Below, in pieces: positions 46,542 to 57,089 of a stretch of DNA of 64,000 bases (positions are counted from its first letter, which is position 1; each line of letters starts with the position of its first letter). The translations under genes and the position numbers were made by a program. This stretch comes from Nocardiopsis eucommiae (GTDB taxonomy: Bacteria > Actinomycetota > Actinomycetes > Streptosporangiales > Streptosporangiaceae). The notes beneath the pieces are model-generated. The model had not been told where the DNA came from and searched no databases. It worked only from the letters and a program-made list of their open reading frames with translations. The stretch is from the NCBI GenBank assembly GCA_018388625.1, contig CP074402.1:5766001-5830000 (forward strand), read 5' to 3'.

Positions 46542-47393
46542 ATGGACGCTTTCAGTGGCAGCCATGCGAACGACGACCGTCACGGATTCCTCGGCCGTGA
46601 GGTGCTGGAGTTGGGGACCCTGCTGTTCGCGGCCGGGGCGGCCCACCTGCTGGTGGTCTCCCTGGGGCACAGCGACAGCGGGGTCCGGGCCCTGATCGTG
46701 CTGGGGTCCCTTCTCCTCGCCTTCTCCGCCCTGCACCGCTGGCGCAGGCACCGCCGCCGGTCACCCGTGAACACGACCACGGCACCTTTCCCCGACCACA
46801 CCCGTTCCCCCGTCGAGGACCGGCTCTGGAGCGTGCGGGTCACCGTCGCCGACGTGCCGGGCGGACTCGCCGCCCTCACGGGCCGGTTCGCGGCGCTCGG
46901 GGTCGACATCCGCCTCATGCAGGTCCACCCCGACGGCACCGACGCCGTCGACGAGTTCTTCGTGACCGTGCCCCCGAACGTGGACGAGGCGGACCTGCGC
47001 CGCGCCGTGCGGGACGCCGGGGGCCGTCGCGCCGTGGTGCGCACCGCCGACGTCCACGAGCTCAGCGACACCACGAGCCGCACCCTCACCCTGGTGGACG
47101 CGCTGGTCACCGGCGCGACCACGCTCGAACGCTGCCTGATCGCCCTCGCCGCCGCCCACGAGGTCCGCCACGTGGGGCCACGGCAGATCCAGCGGAGCGT
47201 GGAGGGCGCGGGACCGGGAACGTCCGGGCCACGGGAGGAACTGTCCGGCACCGTCATGACCCTGCCCGCGCCCGGCGGTGGCTCCCTGACCGTGCACCGT
47301 GCGGGGCTGCCCTTCACTCCGGTAGAGTTCGCCCGCTGCCGAGCCCTGGCCCAGGTGGCCCGTTCCCTGGCGGAGGCACCGCTGGGTCGGTGA
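46542..47393 (+). CDS. ACT-domain protein with N-terminal membrane helices
   Basis: A 283-residue protein. Two hydrophobic segments (LELGTLLFAAGAAHLLVVSL and ALIVLGSLLLAFSALHRW) are followed by a basic stop, then one clear ACT domain (RLWSVRVTVADVPGGLAALTGRFAALGVDI) and a second regulatory-looking half (VRTADVHELSDTTSRTLTLVDAL). It ends with FARCRALAQVARSL. It may sense an amino acid at the membrane. No enzyme domain is present. Start ATG 46542. Confidence 0.75.
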   Translation: MDAFSGSHANDDRHGFLGREVLELGTLLFAAGAAHLLVVSLGHSDSGVRALIVLGSLLLAFSALHRWRRHRRRSPVNTTTAPFPDHTRSPVEDRLWSVRVTVADVPGGLAALTGRFAALGVDIRLMQVHPDGTDAVDEFFVTVPPNVDEADLRRAVRDAGGRRAVVRTADVHELSDTTSRTLTLVDALVTGATTLERCLIALAAAHEVRHVGPRQIQRSVEGAGPGTSGPREELSGTVMTLPAPGGGSLTVHRAGLPFTPVEFARCRALAQVARSLAEAPLGR

Positions 47394-47539
47394 CCGCACC
47401 ACCGCCGACGGCACGGGTGCCCGCACCGACCGGGCGGGGACCCTGGACGCTGTCCGCGCGCCGACATGGTCGGCGGGGCCGGGTGCCGGACCACCACGGG
47501 TCCCGAACGGGGCCCGTACCCGGAGCGAAGGGCACCACC

Positions 47540-48787
47540 ATGACATCGGCACTCCCCGGCGCCTGGAAGCTGCTGGAGGCGGGGGACGCCCCGGCCGCCG
47601 TGAGCTCCTTGCGGCACGCCTCGGACGACCTGCCGCTCGCGGACCTGGCCGCGTTCGCCTCGGCGGTCGCCGGGGCCCTGGGCCTCGACGACCTCTCGAC
47701 CGCCGCCGGGGCGCTGAGGGCCGATCCCGACAGCGCCCAGGCCTGCTACGACTTCGGGTTCGAGTGCCTGGAGGTCGGCGCCCCGCACCTCGCGGTCCCG
47801 GCCCTGCGCGCGGCGCGTCGGCTCGCCCCGACCGCCGCCCCCGCCCTGTGGGAGCTGGTCTCGGCCTTGGAGGACCAGGAACGGCACGCCGACGCGGTCC
47901 GTGAGCTGCGCGCCTGGGAGGACGGCCTGCCGGACTGGCCGGGCGGCTACCTGCTCGCGTACAACTCCCTGTGCTCCGGGGACGTGGACACCGCGCGGGA
48001 GGTCCTCGACCGCCTGTCCACCCCCGAGGACGACGGCTGGGACCTCGCCCACGACCGTGTCACCCGCATGGTGGAGCGCGCCGGTGCGGCCAGGGCGGCG
48101 GGGCCCCTGGACGGCCGTGACCTGCGCGGCTGGCAGTTCGCGCTGACCGGGGCGCTGCTCGGGCAGATCTCCCCGTTCGGGTTCGACGAGGGGATGAACG
48201 GCCGCTACGCCCACCTGGGCGACTCCTACGAGGCGTGCCGGAGCGGGCTCCGCGACCTCACCACGGTGCTGGAGGCCACGGGAAGCCGACCGGACGCGGT
48301 CATGCCGCTCCCGGACCGCTCCAGCCGCGTCCTCGGCCTGGCCGCCGCCCGCGTGCTGGGCCTGCCCGTGGTCCCGGTGGACCCGGAGCGCTCGGACGCC
48401 CTGGTGGTCGCCTACGACCTCAACGACACGGAGCCGGACCTCGTGCGTGATCTGGTGCCCCGGGCCCCCGGACAGGTCCTCTTCGAGCACGCCTCCTGCT
48501 GGACCTCCCCGCCCGGGGTCACCGCCGACGTGGTCTCCGTGCTCCACCAGAACGTCGCGTCACCGTGGGGCGAGCACCTCCGGGTGGTGGACGACGAGGT
48601 GGAGCGCGTCCCCGCCGACGCGTCCCCCGAGGAGGAACTGGCCGAACGCGTCGTCGCGGCCGGTGCCGAGGACCCGGCGGACCCCGCCCTGCCGACCTTC
48701 GCCGGGGCCGTCGCGGGCCTCTGGGCCCGGGGGCCGCGCCTGCCCGTCTCCACTTCCGGCCCCGTGCGCAGCTCACGCTTCGAGTGA
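47540..48787 (+). CDS. TPR-like protein of unknown function
   Basis: A 415-residue, Ala/Leu-rich protein. The N-terminal half is built of helical repeats of TPR type (SSLRHASDDLPLADLAAFASAVAGAL, AGALRADPDSAQACYDFGFECL, ALRAARRLAPTAAPALWEL). The C-terminal half looks different, with an alpha/beta pattern (VVPVDPERSDALVVAYDL, VLFEHASCWTSPP, TADVVSVLHQN). No catalytic motif was found. Start ATG 47540; the ribosome site GCGAAGGG is weak. Confidence 0.65.
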   Translation: MTSALPGAWKLLEAGDAPAAVSSLRHASDDLPLADLAAFASAVAGALGLDDLSTAAGALRADPDSAQACYDFGFECLEVGAPHLAVPALRAARRLAPTAAPALWELVSALEDQERHADAVRELRAWEDGLPDWPGGYLLAYNSLCSGDVDTAREVLDRLSTPEDDGWDLAHDRVTRMVERAGAARAAGPLDGRDLRGWQFALTGALLGQISPFGFDEGMNGRYAHLGDSYEACRSGLRDLTTVLEATGSRPDAVMPLPDRSSRVLGLAAARVLGLPVVPVDPERSDALVVAYDLNDTEPDLVRDLVPRAPGQVLFEHASCWTSPPGVTADVVSVLHQNVASPWGEHLRVVDDEVERVPADASPEEELAERVVAAGAEDPADPALPTFAGAVAGLWARGPRLPVSTSGPVRSSRFE

Positions 48788-48853
48788 CCCTCCGCACGAA
48801 CGTCCGCCGCCCCGATTCCGGGACGTCGGCTGACTTGTGGGTAAATGGAACCT

Positions 48854-49608
48854 ATGGTTTCCCCCCGATCACACTTCGCAAGGAAGACCCTCCGCACTAC
48901 GACCCTCACCCTCGGGGCGGCCTGCGCCCTGGCGGTGGGCTCGGCGCTGCTGGCCACACCGGCGCACGCCGTCCAGGCGGCCCCCGCCCCGGCGTCCTCC
49001 CCGTGGGGGTGACCTCGGACCTGCGCACGGGTGACTCCGGCGCCCAGGTGAACGCCCTCCAGGAAAGACTGTCCGAGCTCGGCTACTGGATCGACGGTGT
49101 GGACGGCGAGTTCGGCCCGCACACCGAGCAGGCCGTGATCGCCCTCCAGAAGGCCGCCGGAATCGACCGCGACGGGATCGTCGGCCCCGCCACCCGCACC
49201 GCACTCGACGAGGGCACGGTGCCCTCGGCCACGAGCTCGGGCACGGCGGTGGAGATCGACCTCGAACGCCAGTTGCTGCTGGTGGTCGTCGACGGCGCGG
49301 TCGAGAAGGTCATCCACACGTCCACCGGCTCCGGTCAGCCCTACGAGGGGTCGGACGGCTCCGAGCGGATCGCCACCACGCCGACGGGCGAGTACTCGGT
49401 CTTCCGTGACGTGGACGCCTGGGACCCGGGTCCGTACGGGGCCCTCTACCGTCCCAAGTACTTCAACGGCGGCATCGCCGTGCACGGGTACCCCAGCGTC
49501 CCGGCCCAGCCCGCCTCCAAGGGGTGCGCCCGCGTGAGCCTCGCCGCCATGGACTGGCTGTGGGAGCAGGGCCACATGGACGTCTACTCCACCGTGGTCG
49601 TGCGCTGA
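48854..49608 (+). CDS. L,D-transpeptidase with peptidoglycan-binding domain (frameshift as read)
   Basis: A signal peptide (TTLTLGAACALAVGSALLATPAHA) leads to a PGB_1 domain (SGAQVNALQERLSELGYWIDG, then HTEQAVIALQKAAGI) and a YkuD catalytic domain ending in IAVHGYPSVPAQPASKGCARVS. The His and Cys of HGx(n)SxGCxR are intact. It would form 3-3 crosslinks in peptidoglycan. The frame breaks at cccc 48999-49002 in the linker. Start ATG 48854 before a C6 run. Confidence 0.9.
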
Positions 49609-49664
49609 CCGATCCCCGCCCCCTCCGCCCGTGTCGGCTCGCCCGTCGCGGGTAGGAGGGGCTC

Positions 49665-50441
49665 GTGCCCTTCCGCATCGCCACCGCCCCGGGACTCCCC
49701 GACCGTCCGAACGAGGACTTCGCCGCCGCGACCGCCACGGTCGCGGTGCTGCTCGACGGGGTGAGCGCCCCCACCGACCTGGACGACGGATGCTCGCACG
49801 GGGTCGCCTGGCACACCCGGCGCCTGGGGTCGCTGCTGCTCGCCGGACTGGACGGGGGCGCCGCCCCGCGCGAGGCCCTGTCCGAGGCGATCACCACCGT
49901 GTCGTCCCTGCACGAGGGGACCTGCGACCTCGGCGTCCAGCAGACGCCCTCGGCCACGGTGGTGGCGGTCCGGATCGGGGCCGACCATCTGGAGTACCTC
50001 GTGCTGTCCGACTCCGTGCTGCTCGCCGAGGGCGACGGCGGGGTCCGCTTGGTCGCGGACACCACGCTGGACGACCTCCGTCCCCGGGTCGCCCCGGGGA
50101 CGCGTGTCCGCGATTGGCGCAACGTCCCGGGCGGGTTCTGGACGGCGGGCGCCGACCCCCGCGCCGCGGAGGAGGCCGTGGTCGGAACGGCTCCTCTGGG
50201 CCCCTTCGTCGCGATGACCGACGGCGCGAGCCGGGCCGTGGAGGTGTTCGGGGACCTCTCCTGGGAGGGCGCGTTCGCGCTGGTCCGGCACCGGGGGCCC
50301 GAGGCCCTGGTGCGCCGGGTCCGTGAGTTGGAGGCGGCTGATCCCTCCCGCCGTCGGTTCCCTCGGGGCAAGGTGCGGGACGACGCCACCGCCCTCTGGT
50401 GGGCCCCTGAGTCTCTTCAGATTACGGACACCCAAAAATAA
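49665..50441 (+). CDS. PP2C-like protein phosphatase
   Basis: The 258-residue protein has PP2C features: PNEDF near residue 15, VLLDGVSAP, ATVVAVRIG, VLSDSVLLAEGD, FVAMTDGASRAV and a C-terminal DDATALWW. The metal-binding Asp residues are in DGVS, TDGAS and DDAT. It would dephosphorylate Ser/Thr residues; the partner kinase is not here. Start GTG 49665, with AGGAGGGG upstream. Confidence 0.85.
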   Translation: MPFRIATAPGLPDRPNEDFAAATATVAVLLDGVSAPTDLDDGCSHGVAWHTRRLGSLLLAGLDGGAAPREALSEAITTVSSLHEGTCDLGVQQTPSATVVAVRIGADHLEYLVLSDSVLLAEGDGGVRLVADTTLDDLRPRVAPGTRVRDWRNVPGGFWTAGADPRAAEEAVVGTAPLGPFVAMTDGASRAVEVFGDLSWEGAFALVRHRGPEALVRRVRELEAADPSRRRFPRGKVRDDATALWWAPESLQITDTQK

Positions 50442-50768
50442 GGGGTTTCGGACGCCGAATCTGGTGAAAAGGAAAGATCATTTTCGAGTGGAACCCAAGT
50501 GAACTGGGGTAAGAATGTTCCCGGCATTGCTGACGTTTTCATTGGGACCAGCGATGACCGGAAATCCGTTTTCTGAGAGAACTTCCCAACCGAACACGGC
50601 GCCACGGGGCCGTCACCTCGAAAAAGAGACGTACGCCTCGCATGGACGCGGACACCAGGCGCTTTCGCGTTTCGCCTTCTTCGGGTAGATTCCCTGCAAC
50701 CGGCCGGTCAGCGTTCCCGCCACGACGCTCCCTCTCAGACGGTCGGCTCTCTCAGATCCCCCTTGTCC
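50442..50768. other. AT-rich gap without a clear gene
   Basis: The first 140 bases are distinctly AT-rich for this genome (e.g. GAAAAGGAAAGATCATTTTC). I found no ORF with family character. It probably holds promoters for the micro-ORF unit downstream, or degraded foreign DNA. Confidence 0.4.
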
Positions 50769-50789
50769 GTGCCCGTGACCCACGGGCAC
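50769..50789 (+). promoter_or_regulatory. Perfect hairpin directly before a ribosome binding site
   Basis: GTGCCCGTG and CACGGGCAC pair around ACC. The stem ends one base before GGAGAG (50791-50796), the ribosome site of the first micro-ORF. It could control translation or end transcription. Confidence 0.55.
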
Positions 50790-50803
50790 TGGAGAGTCTT
50801 TCC

Positions 50804-50848
50804 ATGACACAGGCCGTCGTCTCGACCGCCGAAAAGGAGACCGTGTGA
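50804..50848 (+). CDS. 14-residue micro-ORF, possible leader peptide
   Basis: ATG 50804 follows GGAGAG and encodes MTQAVVSTAEKETV. Its stop overlaps the next GTG as GTGA. The end of the ORF itself supplies AAGGAG, a ribosome site for the next one. No family is known for so short a peptide. Confidence 0.4.
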   Translation: MTQAVVSTAEKETV

Positions 50849-50934
50849 GTGTCCCGGGCCTCCTCGAACCGACCGGACCCAACCGCACACCACACCTGGC
50901 CGGTTGGCTGGACCACGCCCCTCCGAAACCATGA
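50845..50934 (+). CDS. 29-residue micro-ORF coupled to the next gene
   Basis: GTG 50845, with AAGGAG seven bases upstream, encodes VSVPGLLEPTGPNRTPHLAG and a short tail ending APPKP. Its stop overlaps ATG 50931 as ATGA. Paired four-base overlaps on both sides argue that it is translated. Confidence 0.4.
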   Translation: MSVPGLLEPTGPNRTPHLAGWLDHAPPKP

Positions 50935-51305
50935 GCCTCCCCGTCGATCCCGTCGAGAGCGTGCGCCCCGAGCCGGTGCGCCCCAACCCCATGGACGCGC
51001 GGACCCCCGCCGAGTTCCTCCTCACCATGCGCCGCTACCTGTCCTGGGCGGGCGGCTGGTCGTACCTGGAACTGGAGTACAAGTGCGGAGGCGTGGTCAG
51101 CGCCGCCAAGTTCCAGCGTGCGCTGGAGGGCTCCGACCTGCCCGGGTACGTGTTCCTGATGGCCTTCGTCACCGCCTGCGTGGGCACCGACGAGGGTGAG
51201 CGACTCCGCTGGGCCACCTCCTGGCACCGCCTGCGCCGCGCGGCCCGCGCGGAGGAGGACGCCCGCGCGAGCGTCCCGAGACAGGACGAACAGCCCCAGC
51301 ACTGA
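50931..51305 (+). CDS. Small helix-turn-helix-like protein, actinobacterial type
   Basis: A 124-residue protein. After a Pro-rich lead, the segment TPAEFLLTMRRYLSWAGGWSYLELEYK through FQRALEGSDLPGYVFLMAFVTACVG follows the pattern of actinobacterial HTH proteins (LRxLrxxSGLSyreLerra, then LPRxelvxAFvxACG). The expected basic recognition residues look degenerate, and WATSWHRLRRAARAE is the usual ending. DNA binding is uncertain. It lies at the end of a chain of coupled micro-ORFs. Confidence 0.55.
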   Translation: MSLPVDPVESVRPEPVRPNPMDARTPAEFLLTMRRYLSWAGGWSYLELEYKCGGVVSAAKFQRALEGSDLPGYVFLMAFVTACVGTDEGERLRWATSWHRLRRAARAEEDARASVPRQDEQPQH

Positions 51306-51620
51306 CCGGCCGGAGCGGTCCGGTCCCGGTGCCCCGGCCCCGGCCGCGTTCCGGGCCGGGGCTCCCACCCGCGCGCCCGGACCGGTGACACCCGCGCCGC
51401 GCGCCCCTCGCGAGCCATCCCGTGCGGTCCGCACGGGCCGTCACCGCGCGCGTGCGCGCCCCGGCACGCGCTCGGACGGTGAGGGGCAAAGGGTCGCGGT
51501 GGCCCGGGCCCTCATCACCGGTCCCCGGGCACCCCGTCACGCTCCGGCCGCCACGGACCCCCATCGCCCACCCCCGACACCGGTACCGGCACACCGGACC
51601 GCCGTGGCTAGGCTGGGGGG
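51306..51620. other. GC-rich gap without a clear gene
   Basis: About 315 bp of proline/arginine-like low-complexity GC sequence. No ORF of family character or clear hairpin was recognised. The helicase promoter must lie at its 3' end, before a G6 run at 51615-51620 that serves as ribosome site. Confidence 0.4.
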
Positions 51621-54480
51621 ATGTCGGAGACCGGGGCGCGGCCCGAGGGCGGGCCACCGCCGGACACGGCACCGCTGAGCGGCGCCGCCTGGCCCGGTGA
51701 GCTGCGCCCCTACCAGTGCGAGGCCCTCGCGGAGGTGGACCGGCGCTGGGCGGACGGGGCCCGGCGGACCTGGATCGTGCTCCCGCCCGGCTCCGGGAAG
51801 ACCCTCGTCGGGCTGGAAGCCGCCCGCCGTCTGGGCCGCCGCACCGTGGTCCTGGTCCCCAACACCGCCATCCAGGGGCAGTGGATCCGGCACTGGGAGG
51901 GGTTCACCCGGCCCGAGGGACGCACCGCCGGGAGCGGCCGGGACCTCGGGCACGCCGTCAACGTGCTCACCTACCAGTCGCTGGCCGTCTTCGACCCGGA
52001 CGCCGAGACCGACGAGGAGGGGCGTTCGGCCACCCCGGTCCGCGACCGGCTGCACGCCAACGGACGGGCCCTGGTGGACGCGCTGCACGACGCGGGTCCG
52101 CTCACGCTCCTGCTGGACGAGTGCCACCACCTCCTCCAGGTGTGGGGACGCCTGCTCTCCGAGATCCTCGACGAACTCCCCGACACCCGCGTGGTCGGGC
52201 TCACCGGAACCCCCGCCGCGAGCCTCACCGCGACGGAGCGGGACCTCGTCGACCGGCTCTTCGGCCCGCCCGTGACCGGCGCGTCCATCCCCGCTCTGGT
52301 CCGGGACGGATACCTCGCCCCGTTCGCCGAGCTCGTGCACGTCACCGGACCCACCCTGACCGAACACGAGTACCTGGCCGGGCAGGCGGAACGGTTCGAG
52401 GAGATGTGCACGGACCTGCTGGCCCCCGGGTTCGCCACCACCGACTTCCTGCCCTGGCTGGACGCGCGCTTCGTCTCCCGGGAGACCCGGGAGGGCGGCC
52501 GGGTCGGGTGGGGTGACCTGGCTGTGCGGGAGCCCGAGCTCACCGACGCGGTGCTGCGCCTGCACCACCGGGGGCTGGTGGCGCTGCCCGAGGGGCGAGG
52601 GTCCACGAACGGCACCGGCACCCTCCCCGGGCGGAGGACTGGACGGCGCTGATCGGTGACTACGCCGGGAACTGCCTGTCCCCGGACTCCGACCGGGAGG
52701 CCCGTGAGCGGATCCGCGCCGCCCTGCCGTCCGTGGGCCACCACCTCACGCGCGACGGTGTCCGTCGCGGCACCTCCCCGGTGGACCGGGTCCTGGCCCG
52801 CAGCGCCGCGAAGTCGCTGGCCACGGTGGAGATCCTCGCCGCCGAGAAGGACGCCGTGGGCCCACGGCTGCGGGCACTGGTCCTGTGCGACCACGAACGC
52901 GCGTCCGCCCGCGCCCCCGCCGCGCTCCGGGGCGTGCTCCCCGACGACGCCGGGTCGGCCTGGCTCCAGGTGAGCCAGCTCGCCGCCGATCCGCGCACCT
53001 CGGCGCTGGATCCGGTCCTGGTCACCGGCCGCACCGTCGCGACCGGTCCCCGCACCGGCGCGGCGCTCCTGGAGTTCGCCCGGGCGGAGCTGCCCGGGGT
53101 GGAGCTGGCCCTCCGCGAGGTCGACGGCCTGCACTCCGTCGAGGGGGCCTGGACCTCACGCTCCTGGGTGGGCGTGGTGACGCGGTTCCTGGAGTCCGGC
53201 GGCGCCCAGGTGCTGGTGGGGACACGGGCGCTGCTGGGTGAGGGATGGGACGCACGCGGTGTGAACACCGTGGTGGACCTGACCACCGCCACCACCCCCA
53301 CCTCGGTGGTGCAGAGTCGGGGGCGGGCGCTGCGGCTCGACCCGGAGTGGCCGGAGAAGGTGGCGCACACCTGGTCGGTGGTGTGCGTGAGCCACGAGCA
53401 CCCGCGCGGCGCGGCCGACTGGAGCCGGTTCGTGCGCAAGCACGAGGGGTATCTCGGTGTGGGCGCCGACGGCGAGGTGATGAGCGGGGTCGCGCACGTG
53501 GACCCGGAGCTCTCCCCTTACGAACCGCCCGAGGACCCGGTGCGGGTCAACCGCCGGATGGCCGGACGCGCGGCCGACCGCGAGGGCACGCGGGCGCGGT
53601 GGCGTCTGGGCTCGGGCTACGCGGACCTGGTGCTGCCCACGCTCCGGGTGCACGCGGGGCGGGCGGTACCGGCGGATGTGCCGGAGGCGGGCCTGGACCT
53701 GGCACCTCCCGAGCCGCCCGAGGTGCTGGTGGGGGACCAGGTGATCCGACCGGAGCCGGTCGACGCACCGCCCGCCCGACGCTTGGCACCCACCCTCGTC
53801 GCGGGGACGATCGCCGCGCTCTGCCTGGTGTTCGCCTCCTTCGGGCCCGGGTCCCACGGCCCCGCGCCGCTCGCGGTGGCCGCCGGGTTCGGTCTCGCGG
53901 CCCTGGTCCACTGGTGGCGCGACGCCCGCCGGGTGCGCGGGGAGACCCTGCGCAGGCGGCGGGAGGCCGCTCGCGTCCGCGCGGCGGCCCGTGAGCCGGT
54001 GGGGACCGCGCGGTACGCGTGCGCGGTGGCCGACGCGCTGCGCCGGGCGGGCCGCTCGGCCACCGGCGCCGAGGGGGTCCGCGTCCACGTGGACACCGAC
54101 GGCGTGTACCGGTTCACGCTCACCGACCCGGGTTCGGCGGAGCTGTTCGCGGAGTCACTGGACGAGGTCCTGGGGCCGTTGGTGGGCGACCCTCGCTACC
54201 TGATCCCCCGGTACGTCCTCAGCGACCGGGAGGGGGCGGAAGCGGTGCGGGTTCCGGGGTGACACCGACGGACGCTACCGTGCCGGTGTTCCACGCGGTG
54301 CCCTCCGTCCTGGCCCGCAACCGGAAGGGCGCGCTCGCGTTCGAGCGGGCCTGGCGTCGGTGGGTGTCCCTGGGCTCGGTGGTGCACACCCGCTCCGAGG
54401 AGGGGCGGGTCCTGCTCGCCGCCCACGTCGGCACCTCTCCGCTGGAGGTGACCACGGCCCGCCGCCTCACCTGGGAGTGA
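51621..54480 (+). CDS. Large SF2 DEAD/DEAH-type helicase with C-terminal membrane segments (two frameshifts as read)
   Basis: Motif I is PPGSGKTLVGLEAARRL, motif II LLLDECHH, motif III GLTGTPAAS, and motif VI VVQSRGRALRLDP, giving a complete SF2 core of about 600 residues. Then follow two predicted membrane segments (LAPTLVAGTIAALCLVFASFG and APLAVAAGFGLAALVHWW) and a C-terminal domain (YACAVADALRRAGRSATGAEG, YRFTLTDPGSAELFAESL and VFHAVPSVLARNRKGALAFERAW). Bases are missing at cccc 52625-52628 and gggg 54256-54259. Repaired, it is one protein of about 950 residues. Role unknown; relatives occur in actinobacteria. Confidence 0.82.
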
Positions 54481-54843
54481 CACCGGCGGCGCGGGTGAGC
54501 GGGCCGACGGTTCTCCCCGGGCTCAGGGGCTGGGACCGCCCGGCCACGCACCCCCGACGGTCCCCCCTGAGACGACCACGGCCCGCCGCCCGACCTGGGC
54601 GTGGGACGACGGGTGGAGCGCGGGGGCGCCCATCTCACGGTCCGCACGGTGCCGGGGACGGTGGTCGGCGCGTCGCCGGAGCGCGTTCCGGGAGGCGACC
54701 GTCCGTTCATCCTCTGACCTGCGACGGGAACGCTTGGTATCGGGGCCGCCCCTTCACCCGGAGGTCACCGGAAGTTGGGGCTCCCCTCGTCCCGGGATGG
54801 TTGGCTTCGCCTGTTCCCCCACCCGCGAACCCCAGGAACCCCC
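54481..54843. other. 363-bp gap with no gene seen
   Basis: GC-rich sequence between the helicase and the secreted protein. No ORF of family character was recognised. It must contain the promoter of the next gene. Confidence 0.4.
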
Positions 54844-56532
<1,689 letters not shown>

Positions 56533-56610
56533 GGGTCAACGGGGGAACGTCGTCGGGGCGGGTGCGCGAGGCACCCGCCCCGACGGCGTCCCCTCGGTGT
56601 TCGGCGTCCC

Positions 56611-56925
56611 TCAGTGTTCGGCGCCCATCAGGTGCAGCAGGGAGTGCACCGTGGTGTCGACGAGTGTGTAGCGCACCGTGCGCCCGACCCGCTCGTCCTG
56701 GACCCAGCCCTGGAGGCGCAGGGTTCTCAGGGCCTGGGAGGCGGCGACGTCGGTGATCCCGGCCATCGCGGCGAGCTCCCCGACCGAGGCCTTCGCCGGT
56801 CCCGCGTGGTGCATCGCGGCCAGCAGGCGCAGACGTGTCGGGTCTCCGAGCAGGCGGAAGCGGTCCGCCCAGGCTCCGATGTCGATCTTGGGCTCCGAGG
56901 GGAACCCGTCGCTGTGGGAGGTCAT
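56611..56925 (-). CDS. ArsR/SmtB-family regulator, probably nickel or cobalt responsive
   Basis: A compact winged-helix repressor of about 104 residues: LGDPTRLRLLAAMHHAGPAKASVGELAAMAG, then TDVAASQALRTLRLQGWVQDERVGRTVRYTLV. The C-terminal helix reads DTTVHSLLHLMGAEH, with three His, and the start reads MTSH. The spacing differs from the canonical alpha-5 site (DxH, x10, HxxH). Divergent from a nickel/peptide-type ABC importer over a perfect 14-bp palindrome. ATG 56925 or 56934. Confidence 0.85.
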   Translation of the reverse strand: MTSHSDGFPSEPKIDIGAWADRFRLLGDPTRLRLLAAMHHAGPAKASVGELAAMAGITDVAASQALRTLRLQGWVQDERVGRTVRYTLVDTTVHSLLHLMGAEH

Positions 56926-57026
56926 CGGGTCCATTATCCCCGATCGGGCCCGAAGGGTGACCGTCGTCTCCGGTGCGGGGCGGCCCTGGTCGAACACGTG
57001 GCCGACGGGAACGATCAATACCTTAT

Positions 57027-57040
57027 CATCTGATCAGATG
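57027..57040. promoter_or_regulatory. Perfect palindrome, likely ArsR operator
   Basis: CATCTGATCAGATG is a perfect 14-bp palindrome in the AT-rich gap between the ArsR gene and the importer operon. Half-sites of this type suit ArsR dimers. Confidence 0.7.
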
Positions 57041-57089
57041 GTCAACCTTTCGCCATCGAAAGACCACGACTCCCACAAGGAAGCACTGC

